A stretch of DNA of 64,000 nt from Acidimangrovimonas pyrenivorans (GCF_042643245.1 NZ_JBHRSK010000002.1:208923-272922); one strand, 5' to 3'. Shown: positions 34,406 through 43,337, numbered from the stretch's first letter. Numbers and translations: made by a program. Notes: generated from the letters alone by a model not told the origin.

Positions 34406-34639
34406 TCACGTCCGAACGTTATTTTCCGCCTCGATTTGCGCTTTTCGATAGATACCCACAAGTGATCCCTTCTCGATCTTGAGACGCCCATCAATGGGAT
34501 CGACAAAGAATGGTAGCTTGCGGCGGCCATGCGCATCAGGATCAGCGGCTCTCTTGATTTGCCGCGTGTTCAGGTCAATTCCCATCTCCGCGAGCACTTC
34601 GCGGGCTTCCTGCAATCCAATGTAACATGGCGGTTTCAT
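34406..34639 (-). CDS. small protein, possible excisionase/directionality factor
   Basis: 77 residues from the ATG behind GGAGGAGTT (34637-34639); a further ATG 21 bases upstream lacks such a site. YIGLQEAREVLAEMGIDLNT and RQIKRAADPDAHGRRKLPFF look like a MerR/excisionase-type winged helix that reads a first helix and a basic turn. It lies between an integrase and another small gene in one direction. The identification is by size, fold impression and place only. Confidence 0.6.
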   Translation of the reverse strand: MKPPCYIGLQEAREVLAEMGIDLNTRQIKRAADPDAHGRRKLPFFVDPIDGRLKIEKGSLVGIYRKAQIEAENNVRT

Positions 34640-34656
34640 AACTCCTCCTAAACTAT

Positions 34657-34941
34657 TCAACTAAAATCGTAATCCATGCATGCGGGCCGATAATGGCATG
34701 TGTGCAGGCGGTAGATTGGCTTCCCGCTTCCGCGCCCCCGAAGCGTATGCGCCTCTCCGAACTCGTCGGTAATCAATAACTTCAATTTTGGGGCACTGAT
34801 GTATTTCACCGAATGATGCTCTTTCAAGACCTCCAAATCTGCCCATAGTGCCTGCTTAAACTCGTCGATCGTCATCGTGCCCATCTTCGAGTAATCGACG
34901 GTGAGGCCGGGGGGCCCTTTGTTCGGTGTCTTTTTGGCCAT
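34657..34941 (-). CDS. hypothetical small protein of the integrase operon
   Basis: 94 residues, ribosome site CAGGAGATTAGC before ATG. MGTMTIDEFKQALWADLEVL and a later KLKLLITDEFGEAHTLRGRG are the most regular parts; no domain is recognised. It is the first gene of the minus-strand group ending in the tRNA-Pro-type integrase. Confidence 0.6.
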   Translation of the reverse strand: MAKKTPNKGPPGLTVDYSKMGTMTIDEFKQALWADLEVLKEHHSVKYISAPKLKLLITDEFGEAHTLRGRGSGKPIYRLHTCHYRPACMDYDFS

Positions 34942-35259
34942 GCTAATCTCCTGACCTTTGGTCTATATTAACCATTTTGCCATTGCGGGAATTAACGCTT
35001 CCTTAAGAATGTCTGGCATTTTACCTATGCTGCACCTGCGAAATCCGCTCCCAGAGCGCTCTTCCGAGAACTTGCATCACTACCCACGAGCCTGTCGGCA
35101 CCTGTGTGCCATGTGCTGTGTTCCACTCCTTCTGACGAACTTTCCTTCCGTTTCTCCCGATCCCCGCTCCTGAGGCCTCCTACTGCCGAGGATGATGGCG
35201 GGGGGACGGCGAGAGGCCTCGATGGTCGGGGCTCAGAACGAAACAAGGAGTTCGCCGTT
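34942..35259. other. intergenic region with a large imperfect hairpin
   Basis: About 318 bases between divergent groups. The left end, read on the minus strand, has an A+T-rich TTAATATAGA that could be the -10 of the 34657 operon. Around 35160-35235 the segments CTGAGGCCTC and GAGGCCTCG with GATCCCCG and CGGGGCTC can pair as an imperfect long hairpin just before the small gene at 35260. No gene is seen. Confidence 0.4.
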
Positions 35260-35445
35260 ATGAAGGACATTTTCACACAAGCAGCATTGGCCACACGGAG
35301 CCTTCCGGAGCTACGCGTCCTGTTCCGCCAAGTTCAGGAAGAACTGGATCACTGTGAGATCGGATCACCCGATCACTTCGCAGCAGCACAGAACCTTCAG
35401 AATCTGCGTCGCGCAATCTGCACCCGCACGGCACTTCGCCGCTAA
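35260..35445 (+). CDS. 61-residue hypothetical protein
   Basis: The ATG at 35260 follows AAGGAG with a spacing of about 9 bases. The product is a helical hairpin by eye (SLPELRVLFRQVQEELDHCE, then AAAQNLQNLRRAICTR). It precedes the AlpA-like and integrase genes on the same strand. Function unknown; possibly a regulator of integrase expression. Confidence 0.55.
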   Translation: MKDIFTQAALATRSLPELRVLFRQVQEELDHCEIGSPDHFAAAQNLQNLRRAICTRTALRR

Positions 35446-35522
35446 CCTCATCACCTGATCGGTTCCGGTCGGTCAGGTTCCATGTCCAACCTGTGTCCAT
35501 CAGCAATCGCAGGATAGCCCCT

Positions 35523-35777
35523 ATGTCTGGGGGCAAGATGACGAAATCCAGAGATATCCTGCCAACCTCCCTGGCACCGCGAGGGCTGTCGCGCGTGGAA
35601 GCGGCTGCCTACATTGGCGTGTCGCCATCTTTGTTCGACATGCTCGTCAAAGAGGGCCGCATGCCCGCGCCTAAGCGGATTAACAGCAGGACAGTCTGGG
35701 ACAGGAAAAGGGTTGACCAGGCGTTCGAGCTGATTCCTGATGGGGATACCGTCGAAAACAATCCATGGGATGATTGA
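35523..35777 (+). CDS. AlpA/excisionase-like helix-turn-helix protein
   Basis: 84 residues from ATG 35523 (AGGA about 10 bases before it); ATG 35538 is also possible. GLSRVEAAAYIGVSPSLFDM and LVKEGRMPAPKRINSRTVWD form the winged helix typical of AlpA-type regulators and excisionases. It lies 21 bases ahead of an integrase in the same direction, as directionality factors commonly do. Confidence 0.8.
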   Translation: MSGGKMTKSRDILPTSLAPRGLSRVEAAAYIGVSPSLFDMLVKEGRMPAPKRINSRTVWDRKRVDQAFELIPDGDTVENNPWDD

Positions 35778-35798
35778 TGCTGTAGAGGGCATAGAGCG

Positions 35799-36875
35799 AT
35801 GCCGACATTCAGAATGCGTGATGGGACAGGCAGTTTCCGCCTGAAATACGTGGTCGAGGATACCGACCGCCACGGCAATGTGCGGGTTTATCTACGCAAG
35901 CCAGGCCATTCCAAGGTGCGCCTCAAGAGCGAGCCCGGCACGCAAGAATTTCTGGATGAGTATCGCGCGGCTCTGCACGGCACGCCGGACAAACCGCAGG
36001 CACCCGCACTCAATCGGCGCGGCAACAAGGGCACGTTCAAATGGCTTTGTGAGCAGTACTACGCCTCGGCTGAGTACAAACGCCTCGCGTCTCGCACGCA
36101 GTATGTCCGCCGCCGTATCCTTGATGGTGTGTGCGAGAAGGACGGCAACAAGCCCTACGCCCTCTTGGAACCACGTCACGTCCGCAAGATGCGGGACGAC
36201 AAAGCTGCGACGCCTGAAGCGGCCAACGGCATCGTGAAAGCCCTACGGCAAATTTTCGGCTTTGCTGTCGAGTACGAACTCGCCACCCGCAACCCCGCGC
36301 GGGATGTCCCCTACATCCGCTCGGCGAGCGAAGGCTTCCATTCCTGGACGATGGAAGAAGTGGCGCAGTTCGAGAAACACCACGAAATTGGCTCCAAGGC
36401 TCGGCTGGCACTAGCCCTGCTACTCTACACGGGGCAGCGCCGCTCTGACGTGGTGCGGCTTGGGCCGCAACACGTGAAGGAAGGCTGGTTGACGCTCACG
36501 CAGCAGAAGAACCGCAGCCGCAAGCCGGTCACGCTTTCTATCCCCGTTTTGTCGGAACTTCAGACCGTGCTCGATGCCACGCCGACGGGCAACTTGGCTT
36601 TCCTCGTCACCGCATTTGGCAAACCCTTCACGTCAAATGGCTTTGGCAACTGGTTCCGCAAGCAGTGTGATGCAGCCGGTCTGAACCACTGCTCAGCACA
36701 TGGCCTCCGCAAGGCTGGTGCTGCGTTGGCCGCTGAGAATGGAGCTACTGAGCGGCAGCTCATGGCGATCTTTGGCTGGAGCACGATGAAGGAAGCGTCG
36801 CGTTACACCCGCGCGGCCCGCCAGAAGGTCCTTGCGGCGTCGGGGATAAAGCATCTTTCCCGCGATAAGGCCTAA
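35799..36875 (+). CDS. tyrosine integrase, probably acting at tRNA-Phe
   Basis: 358 residues. Catalytic positions: Arg in LLYTGQRRSDVVRL, the HGLRKAG box and FGWSTMKEASRYTRAA holding the Trp (for His) and the nucleophilic Tyr. The N-terminus (GTGSFRLKYVVEDTDRHGNV) is the arm-binding type. It is followed by a PIN-domain gene and then the 3' end of tRNA-Phe, so tRNA-Phe is the likely integration site of the island. The matching 3' fragment would be left of the window. This is the second integrase in a 3.7-kb stretch. Confidence 0.9.
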   Translation: MPTFRMRDGTGSFRLKYVVEDTDRHGNVRVYLRKPGHSKVRLKSEPGTQEFLDEYRAALHGTPDKPQAPALNRRGNKGTFKWLCEQYYASAEYKRLASRTQYVRRRILDGVCEKDGNKPYALLEPRHVRKMRDDKAATPEAANGIVKALRQIFGFAVEYELATRNPARDVPYIRSASEGFHSWTMEEVAQFEKHHEIGSKARLALALLLYTGQRRSDVVRLGPQHVKEGWLTLTQQKNRSRKPVTLSIPVLSELQTVLDATPTGNLAFLVTAFGKPFTSNGFGNWFRKQCDAAGLNHCSAHGLRKAGAALAAENGATERQLMAIFGWSTMKEASRYTRAARQKVLAASGIKHLSRDKA

Positions 36876-36987
36876 AAGGCCAACATTTCACCGCGCTTCG
36901 TCACCGGCGTTAGTACAGGTAAATACATGACATTTATGAATTTTCATTCGGTCTACGATAGGCTAGGCTGTATCAAAGGATGCGCTA

Positions 36988-38139
36988 ATGCCAACACTGA
37001 ACGAAGAAGAAATAAAAGCTCGAATTGCAGACGGCAGCTTGACAGCCGTGACCTTGGATACATCGATTTTTGACCGGTATGGCTGCAATCTCGACTTTCC
37101 TCTGCTTGGGAGCCTGACGCAGTTCAAGGCAGGAAATGTCTCCGTCGTGTTCTCGGATGTCATTATTGCGGAAGTCACGTCTCACATCTCTGAGAAAGCA
37201 ATAGAAACTCAGGGTGCGCTGAAGCAAGCAATCAAAAAGTTCTCCAAGGCCTGGAAGACCGCACCAGTAGATGCCGAGATTGCTCAAGCCCTTCAGAATG
37301 ACCGGGACCCAAGCGAGTTTTCTGCCACGTGCGTCAAAGCGTACGTGGATAACGTGGAGGGCGAGATAGTCCTCTCGACAGCGAACACGGCGATCACCGA
37401 GGCGGTTATGCAGCGCTACTTTGCCGGCGGGACCCCATTCGAAAACAAGAAGGAAAAGAAATCTGAGTTTCCTGACGCGTTTGCGCTCGTGAGCTTGGAC
37501 CAAACGTTCTCACAAAGAAGGCAGTATCTACTTTGCGTTTCGGCGGACAAAGGCTGGCACGCGTTCGCAGAGCAATCGGATTGGCTTCTATGCGTAAAAG
37601 ACTTGGATGTCGCGCTGTCGTATTTTCACGACACTGGTAGAAACATTGCTGACAACGTCGTGGAAATGCTCAAGAACGGCGTTGCTGAGGAACTGATTAA
37701 CGATATAGAGCTTTCGATCCAAGCCCGGCTTGACGACTTCGATTTCGAGCCAGAAACGCACTCAGGCCTAGATTATGAGGCCGAACCGACATCAGCTTCG
37801 CTACAAACGGTAGGCTTCGACTCGCTCTCCAATCCGATTATCACCGACGCCAACGATGAAGAGGTGTCGTTCACGGTGAGCGTGGAAGCCGACGTACTGT
37901 TCGAGGCAGGCTTCACCTTCTACGCCTACGACAGCATCGACAAGGACTATGTTACTCTCAGCACCGAGTATGCAGAAATCGAGTCTAAGCATACCTTCAA
38001 GCTTGTTGTGACAGTGTCCCGCGACCTTGATCCTGAGCCGGAACCGATATCAGTCGCGGTAGTGAAGGACCGTCTGGAGGTCAACTTCGGCTACGTAGAA
38101 CCCTTCCCGAACGAGGATCCCACACACGAGAAGTACTAA
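36988..38139 (+). CDS. PIN-like domain protein (putative RNase)
   Basis: 383 residues. The N-terminal ~200 residues fit a PIN-like nuclease: LDTSIFDRYG (Asp ~22), VVFSDVIIAEVTSH (Glu), PDAFALVSLDQTF and LLCVSADKGWHAFAE with the late acidic residues. The C-terminal ~180 residues are beta-rich (FTVSVEADVLFEAGFTFYAY, repeated Val/Glu strands) and not recognised. A good AAGGA ribosome site precedes the ATG. It stands alone between integrase and tRNA-Phe, a usual place for cargo, with no antitoxin beside it. Candidate single-gene defence effector or RNA-processing protein. Confidence 0.75.
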   Translation: MPTLNEEEIKARIADGSLTAVTLDTSIFDRYGCNLDFPLLGSLTQFKAGNVSVVFSDVIIAEVTSHISEKAIETQGALKQAIKKFSKAWKTAPVDAEIAQALQNDRDPSEFSATCVKAYVDNVEGEIVLSTANTAITEAVMQRYFAGGTPFENKKEKKSEFPDAFALVSLDQTFSQRRQYLLCVSADKGWHAFAEQSDWLLCVKDLDVALSYFHDTGRNIADNVVEMLKNGVAEELINDIELSIQARLDDFDFEPETHSGLDYEAEPTSASLQTVGFDSLSNPIITDANDEEVSFTVSVEADVLFEAGFTFYAYDSIDKDYVTLSTEYAEIESKHTFKLVVTVSRDLDPEPEPISVAVVKDRLEVNFGYVEPFPNEDPTHEKY

Positions 38140-38273
38140 CGGGCGCAGACCATTCTGCTGTGGGGCATACGCACGAACCAAGAACAGAAAAGTCCCACTT
38201 TTCCCAAGGCGCCAAAACGGTGGGACAAATCCATCAGCTAAGCCACTGAAAACATTTAAATAATCTGAAGTTA

Positions 38274-38348
38274 TGGTGCCCGGGGGCGGAATCGAACCAC
38301 CGACACGAGGATTTTCAATCCACTGCTCTACCCCTGAGCTACCCGGGC
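38274..38348 (-). tRNA. tRNA-Phe (GAA)
   Basis: A complete cloverleaf on the minus strand: acceptor GCCCGGG with CCCGGGC and encoded CCA (38274-38276), D arm with GGGGTAG, anticodon loop TTGAAAA (GAA at 38314-38316), T loop GGTTCGATTCC. Its 3' end faces the island with the integrase at 35799, marking the boundary between island and core chromosome. Confidence 0.97.
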
Positions 38349-38808
38349 TTTGCCATTGCGTTCAATGACCTGCGCGGCGAGCAAGAGGTGGGGCATCGCT
38401 GCTTCGTCGCGCCAGTTTCCCCTTCCAGAAGGCCGGAGATAACTGCGCGCTTTATTGCGTTGTTAGGAGATAGTGTCAAGCCGGCCTGAAAAAAAATTCT
38501 CTCTCCCGATCAGTGACTTAGAAAACCACACCCAATTTGCCACGCCGATCGCCACCTCGGCCGCGCCGGATCGCCGGCCCGGCCTCCGCGGTCTGCGCCT
38601 GCCGGCGGCCGGTGGCGCCGACGGCGTCGCGTTGCCGATCCCGGCCGAGCTGGCCGGGATGCCGCTTCTAGAGCCGTTCGCACGCGCGTCGGAGGCCCCG
38701 CCAAGGGCGTCCGGGCCGGCGGGGTCGCCCTCGCATCTGGCTGCGGCGCCTCTGCTCCTCCCTGCGACGCCGCCGGCTCCACACCATAAAGGCGGCCACG
38801 GCGCGCGC
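38349..38808. other. intergenic stretch right of tRNA-Phe
   Basis: 460 bases between tRNA-Phe and the end of the lipoprotein gene. It becomes very G+C-rich from about 38560. Open frames here are chance frames of G+C-rich DNA, and I see no gene. The tRNA promoter must lie in its first part. Confidence 0.5.
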
Positions 38809-39984
38809 CTATTTGATCTTCACGCAGGCGGGCAAATGATCTGCAAGCCGCCGGATCGAAATGTTGGGCGCAAATGTCGCGAGATAGTCCCGCCCCCGGA
38901 TGTCGGTTGTCCGGACCAGCACGGATCGGGCATGCGCAACGGTGTTCAGAAACCAGATCGCGTTCCATTTCACGTCCGCATCTCCGACCCGCGGATTACC
39001 AAGCGTCGCGAAGACGAGCAGGCCGCCGGTCGCGTTCAGGTCGAACAGGAGCTGGCCATTGGTTCCGCCCGATGCCCAGACAAGCTTGTAGGACGTCCTG
39101 TCGTCGACCCTCATTTCCAGCAATCCGAGCTGGACTTTCGTCGTCGGCGTCTCGTTGCGGAAGGGGATGTCGTTGTTCCAGGCCAGAACCTGCAGCCGCT
39201 TGCCGTCGCAGCGGAACTGGAACATCATGTTCGTGTTCGGCTCCGTCTTGATCGGTTTCAGGTTCGCGTATCGCGTGACCTTCTTGGTGATCGGGTCGGT
39301 CGCGGTCCCCATCTTCCAGCTGTCGTTCGAGACAGATTTCGGCTGCGGTTTCGGCTTGGGGGCATAGTAGGGTTGCGGGCGCTCCTTCTGGAGGATGTAG
39401 ATCGTGCGCCAGTCCTCGGGGATGCCTTCGGCCGCGACCATTGCCGCTTCGAGGTCCGTCCTGTTTCTCACCAGCGGATTCGCGCCATCGCTTTCGAGAG
39501 AGAGGAGGAGACGTTTCGCCACCCTCTGATTGAAGGTGGCGGGCTTCCACTCTTTCAGAAACGTCCTGTCCACCGGTATGAGTTCGACGGTGCGACCGAC
39601 AATCTTCATGAACTCGAGATTTGTGAATTTCCCGTCACGCGTCTCGATATCCCACGCCATGACGTGAAACTTGGACCCCTCCGACAGGTTGTAGAACGTG
39701 ATCGGGACGATACCGCGCCCGCTCTCGGTCTTGGCCGGCAACTCCATCTCATAGCGATCGCCGCGTTGCCGGACGCGCACGACCGCCTCCTCGATGCGGC
39801 GCTCGGTGTCCTCCAGCCCGACAGGCGCTTTCGACGGCCTGACCAGCCGCAAATAGAGCCAGTCGGAAGACAATTTCGGATGCGCCTGTTTGGCGTCGAC
39901 AGCCTCCTTGGTCGTCGCCCCCGGATAACAGCCACTCAATGCAATCAGCGCAACAGCAACAAAGGCCTTGAATAAAATCGACAC
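38809..39984 (-). CDS. hypothetical lipoprotein
   Basis: About 391 residues starting at GTG 39984; a TTG seven codons earlier is possible. The signal peptide (SILFKAFVAVALIALSGC) ends in a lipobox with Cys, so the mature protein should be lipid-anchored. The body contains two similar beta-rich halves (RGIVPITFYNLSEGSKFHV... and MMFQFRCDGKRLQVLAWNND...), suggesting an internal duplication. It has no known catalytic motif. It is isolated between tRNA-Phe and yacG; codon use fits the core. Confidence 0.75.
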   Translation of the reverse strand: MSILFKAFVAVALIALSGCYPGATTKEAVDAKQAHPKLSSDWLYLRLVRPSKAPVGLEDTERRIEEAVVRVRQRGDRYEMELPAKTESGRGIVPITFYNLSEGSKFHVMAWDIETRDGKFTNLEFMKIVGRTVELIPVDRTFLKEWKPATFNQRVAKRLLLSLESDGANPLVRNRTDLEAAMVAAEGIPEDWRTIYILQKERPQPYYAPKPKPQPKSVSNDSWKMGTATDPITKKVTRYANLKPIKTEPNTNMMFQFRCDGKRLQVLAWNNDIPFRNETPTTKVQLGLLEMRVDDRTSYKLVWASGGTNGQLLFDLNATGGLLVFATLGNPRVGDADVKWNAIWFLNTVAHARSVLVRTTDIRGRDYLATFAPNISIRRLADHLPACVKIK

Positions 39985-40241
39985 CGCAACAGCCCCCACC
40001 GTCAAGTATCACTCAAATGTGAGTTTGCGTGATCGTAACCCTCTGCATCAACCCTTTTGTCGATCAGGCACGGGTCTCAAAGGTGCAGGACCAGATGTCG
40101 TGCCCATTCCCACGGCTGCGCTTCTTGCTGTTGGGGCCCGTGTCATGGCCCGGGGGCAATGCCTCGGCCGGATCGCGGTTCCCCTCCCCGGCTGCGCTGT
40201 CCCGAACGCGGCCCCGGCACGGCCCGAGCGCCGGCGTCGCG

Positions 40242-40430
40242 TCAGTGCGGCTTGTCGCCAGCCCCGCGCTCCCGCCCTTCGCGGGCCGTGTCCTCGTCCG
40301 CCTCCTCCTCTTCGGCCGGGATCGCGTAGCTGCCGGTCAGCCAGCGGCCGAGGTCGATATCGGCACAGCGGCGCGAGCAGAAGGGGCGGAATTGCGGATC
40401 GGTCGTCTCGCCGCAGATCGGGCAGCTCAT
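40242..40430 (-). CDS. yacG: DNA gyrase inhibitor YacG-like zinc protein
   Basis: 62 residues: CPICGETT, FCSRRCADIDLGRWLTGSYAIP and an acidic tail. The C-x2-C...C-x3-C zinc site is complete. In E. coli YacG binds GyrB and blocks DNA binding. It overlaps the end of the RNase E/G gene (ATGA), as in other Rhodobacterales. Confidence 0.93.
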   Translation of the reverse strand: MSCPICGETTDPQFRPFCSRRCADIDLGRWLTGSYAIPAEEEEADEDTAREGRERGAGDKPH

Positions 40431-41497
40431 CGCGGTGCCTCCCCCCGGTTCCGACGCAGGGTTTCGGCCAGCGGCATGCGGTCGCGCTTGCGCTGAAGCT
40501 CGTAATTGCCCAGCGGGGTCCAGCCCGCCAGGCTGGTCTCGGCGCCGGCGGTGCGGAAGGCCGCCTTCATCGCCTGGTCCAGCACCGCCCGGTCCTTCTT
40601 GGGCATCGGCGCGAAATCGATCACCACCTGGCCGCCCAGCCCGCGCAGGCGCAGCTGGCGCGGCAGCTCGCGGGCGGCGGCGATATTGGCCTTGAGGCCG
40701 GCCGCCGGCGTGGTGTCGGCGCCGGTATTGACGTCCACCGCGACCAGCGCCCGGGTCGGCTCGATCACCATCGAGGCGCCGGCGGGCAGCGGCACCACCG
40801 GGTCGAGCGCGGCGTCGATCAGTTCGCGGACGCCGAACTCGGCGAAGGCGCCGGGGCGCTCGGCGGTTTCGTCGGGCGCCGGGTCGGCCCATTCGGTCCA
40901 GGCGAATTCCTCGGCATCGGGGCCGTCGACCAGCAGTTCCGGGTCGCCATCGAGATCGGCCAGCACCGCCTCGGCCAGGCCGCGCATGCGCAGGATGTCA
41001 TCGGCGACCTCGTCCTCGCCCGCGGCTTCCGCCGCCGAGCGGACGATGAGGCCGAGCGTCGCGTCCGCCCCTTCCATCGCCGTCTTGGCCAGGTCGGTAA
41101 GGTCGGCGCGCATGTCCTCGTCGCGAATCCGGCGCGAGACGTTGAGGCCCGGCGCGTCCGGCGTGACGATGCAATAGCGGCTCTTGAACAGCAGCCGCAG
41201 CGTCACCGGCACGGCCTTGCCCGGCTCGGCATGGCCCGAGACCTGGACCAGCACGCGCTGGCCGGGCGACAGGCGCGATACCTGGCGCAGAAAGCCGGAC
41301 TTCCCGCCCGGCAGCTTGACGAAGACGCCGCCCTGGCCCTTGACCGGGCGGCCGACTACGGCGCGGAAGATGGCGCCCGGCACGGGCGGATCGCCCTCGA
41401 CCGGGTCGAAGGCGATGTCCTCCAGCCGGCCGTCGGCGATCAGGGCCGCAACCCGGCGGCCGGCGATCTCGTCGAGGGCGATGACGCGGCCCTTCAT
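40427..41497 (-). CDS. rng: ribonuclease E/G family protein
   Basis: 356 residues, the short Rhodobacterales form. An S1-like start (PGAIFRAVVGRPVKGQGGVF) precedes the RNase E/G core with the metal-binding VAVDVNTG and GLGGQVVIDFAPM. It lacks the zinc-link and scaffold tails of long RNase E. Expected to cleave single-stranded RNA in 5S/16S rRNA maturation or decay. It overlaps maf upstream (ATGA) and yacG downstream. The gene symbol is by family. Confidence 0.85.
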   Translation of the reverse strand: MKGRVIALDEIAGRRVAALIADGRLEDIAFDPVEGDPPVPGAIFRAVVGRPVKGQGGVFVKLPGGKSGFLRQVSRLSPGQRVLVQVSGHAEPGKAVPVTLRLLFKSRYCIVTPDAPGLNVSRRIRDEDMRADLTDLAKTAMEGADATLGLIVRSAAEAAGEDEVADDILRMRGLAEAVLADLDGDPELLVDGPDAEEFAWTEWADPAPDETAERPGAFAEFGVRELIDAALDPVVPLPAGASMVIEPTRALVAVDVNTGADTTPAAGLKANIAAARELPRQLRLRGLGGQVVIDFAPMPKKDRAVLDQAMKAAFRTAGAETSLAGWTPLGNYELQRKRDRMPLAETLRRNRGEAPR

Positions 41498-42081
41498 GCG
41501 GGTTCCTCCGCCGTGGCATAGACCGGGTAGCCGGCGGCCTGCAGCAGGGCGGCGGTTTCCGCCACCGGCAGGCCGACGACGCCGGTGAAGCTGCCCGAGA
41601 TCCACGGGATGAAGGCACCGGCGAGGCCCTGGATGCCGTAGCCGCCGGCCTTGCCCTCCCAGTCGCCCGAGGCGAGATAGGCGTTCAGTTCGTCGTCCGA
41701 GAGCCGCTTCATCTTCACCGCCGTCACCACCTCGCGCTGCCACAGCCGGTCGCCGCGGCGCACCGCGACGGCGGTAATCACCTGGTGGCGGCGGCCGCCC
41801 AGCGCGATCAGGAATTCGGCCGCCTGGGCCGCATCGGCGGGCTTGCCGAGGATGCGGCGGCCCAGCGCCACCGTGGTATCGGCACAGAGCACGATATCGT
41901 CAGGCTCGGCCACGACTGCCACCGCCTTCTCGCGCGCCATGCGGGCGCAATAGGGGCGCGGCAGTTCGGCCTTGGCGGGGTCTTCGTCGATATCGGGCGG
42001 CAGGATCGCGTCCGGCACCAGCCCGATCTGCGCCAGCAACTCGCGCCGGCGCGGGCTTGCAGAGCCGAGGATCAGCCGCAT
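41494..42081 (-). CDS. maf: Maf-family nucleotide pyrophosphatase
   Basis: 195 residues with the signature LILGSASPRRRELLAQIGL at the start, ILCADTTVALGRRILGKP, and YAIQGLAG-type GGYGIQGLAGAFI. Maf proteins hydrolyse non-canonical or specific nucleoside triphosphates. It lies 4 bases after infA and overlaps the RNase gene. Confidence 0.95.
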   Translation of the reverse strand: MRLILGSASPRRRELLAQIGLVPDAILPPDIDEDPAKAELPRPYCARMAREKAVAVVAEPDDIVLCADTTVALGRRILGKPADAAQAAEFLIALGGRRHQVITAVAVRRGDRLWQREVVTAVKMKRLSDDELNAYLASGDWEGKAGGYGIQGLAGAFIPWISGSFTGVVGLPVAETAALLQAAGYPVYATAEEPA

Positions 42082-42085
42082 GCGC

Positions 42086-42304
42086 TTACTTGAAGCGGTA
42101 GTTGATACGGCCCTTGGTCAGGTCGTAGGGGGTCATTTCCACCTGCACGCGGTCGCCCGCCAGCACGCGGATCCGGTTCTTGCGCATCTTTCCTGCCGTA
42201 TGTGCGATGATCTCATGGCCATTCTCTAGCTCGACCCGGAACGTCGCGTTCGGCAGGAGTTCCTTCACGACACCGGGAAATTCGAGCATTTCTTCCTTGG
42301 CCAT
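42086..42304 (-). CDS. infA: translation initiation factor IF-1
   Basis: 72 residues: MAKEEMLEFPGVVKELLPN, FRVELENGH, HTAGKMRKNRIRVLAGDRV and TKGRINYRFK, the universal IF-1 OB fold. It binds the 30S A site during initiation. The start is the second ATG (42302-42304). First gene of the infA-maf-RNase E/G-yacG cluster. Confidence 0.98.
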   Translation of the reverse strand: MAKEEMLEFPGVVKELLPNATFRVELENGHEIIAHTAGKMRKNRIRVLAGDRVQVEMTPYDLTKGRINYRFK

Positions 42305-42374
42305 GGTCACTCCGTCCTTGGTTTTCCCGCCAGATTGCGGGCGGCCAAGTAAATGCGCCTCCTCGGGCCGTTTT

Positions 42375-43268
42375 TCAAGGGGTATCTGCGCCCGACCGGG
42401 TCACTTTGACGCTGGAAACCCGCCCCGGCTGCGCATTCCAGTCGCGATGGTTGAGCACGCCGCCATCGGCGCGGGTGGTCCGGATCGCGTCGAGCGAGAC
42501 CTCGGCATAGGCCCAGCCCGGGGCGTTGAGCGCGGTCTCGGCCAGGATGCCGGTCTCGGGCCAGCCGCGATCGGGCGGGCCGTAGATCGCGGCGCGGCCG
42601 ATATTGACGTCGACCGGCGGGCACCACGGGCACTCGCCGACGGTGGGCGAATGGACGGTGACGCACTGGTTTTCCAGCGCCCGCGCCATCGAACCGACGC
42701 AGACGCGGGTGAACCCGGCGAAGCTGTCGGTGCAGGACGGGGCGAGCAGGATCTCGGCCCCGGCCTCGACCAGCGCCCGGGCCAGCAGCGGGAATTCGCT
42801 GTCATAGCAGATCAGGATGCCGATCCGGCCCAGCGGTGTCTCGAACACGGTCAGCGGGCCGCCGGGCACGACGTCCCAGTCCTCGGCCTCGAACCGGGTC
42901 ATGATCTGCTTGTCCTGGTGGCCGAGGATGCCGGTCGGGCCGTAGAACGTGGCTCGGTTCACCGGCCGGCTGCCGTCATAAGCCGGACCGGAGGCGCCGA
43001 GGATGTGGATGCCGTGCTGTGCCGCCAGCCGGCAATGCAGGCCTTCGACCGTCGTGCGATGGCGGGCGACCTCTTGCAGCGCGCCTTCCAGATCGGCGGC
43101 AACCTCGGCGCCGCCGAGGCTGGCCAGCTCCATCGCGCCGTATTCGGGGAAGACCAGCAGCTCGGCCCCCTGCCCCGCGGCCTCGGCCACCCAGCGGGTC
43201 AGCTTGTCCTCGTAGGCGGACCAGTCGTCGAACCAGTCGAGCGGATAGGCGGCGGCGGCGATCTTCAT
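42375..43268 (-). CDS. carbon-nitrogen hydrolase (nitrilase superfamily)
   Basis: 297 residues with the Glu-Lys-Cys triad in context: LLVFPEYGAMEL (Glu), LGHQDKQIMTRFE (Lys) and IGILICYDSEFPLLARALVEA (Cys, residues about 160-180; written in part). The start follows GAGGAGGAGACCGAG. It probably hydrolyses an amide, with the substrate unknown. It begins 70 bases after the GNAT gene end and forms a group with the GNAT and SnoaL-like genes on the same strand. Confidence 0.9.
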   Translation of the reverse strand: MKIAAAAYPLDWFDDWSAYEDKLTRWVAEAAGQGAELLVFPEYGAMELASLGGAEVAADLEGALQEVARHRTTVEGLHCRLAAQHGIHILGASGPAYDGSRPVNRATFYGPTGILGHQDKQIMTRFEAEDWDVVPGGPLTVFETPLGRIGILICYDSEFPLLARALVEAGAEILLAPSCTDSFAGFTRVCVGSMARALENQCVTVHSPTVGECPWCPPVDVNIGRAAIYGPPDRGWPETGILAETALNAPGWAYAEVSLDAIRTTRADGGVLNHRDWNAQPGRVSSVKVTRSGADTP

Positions 43269-43337
43269 CTCGGTCTCCTCCTCGTCGCATTCGGCGCGCC
43301 ACGGCAGGCGAAGCGGCCACAAGACGACACCCCGTGC

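Larger units (their letters stand above)
1..38273. mobile_element. tRNA-Phe-associated mobilizable island (right part, left end outside window)
   Basis: Everything left of tRNA-Phe is accessory: defence systems, toxin-antitoxin, IS, relaxase, coupling protein, ArdC and two integrases. Base composition is lower in G+C than the core on the right. The second integrase and its AlpA-like partner lie 1.4-2.8 kb from the tRNA 3' end. No repeat of the tRNA-Phe end was found further left, so the element is at least 38 kb or composite. No VirB-type genes are seen, so it would need a helper channel unless those lie beyond position 1. Confidence 0.7.

Noticed and set aside
38473..39975. 500-residue plus-strand ORF
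   Set aside because: It lies opposite the lipoprotein gene, is Arg/Pro-rich and lacks a ribosome site. The lipoprotein on the other strand has a signal peptide and better codon use.
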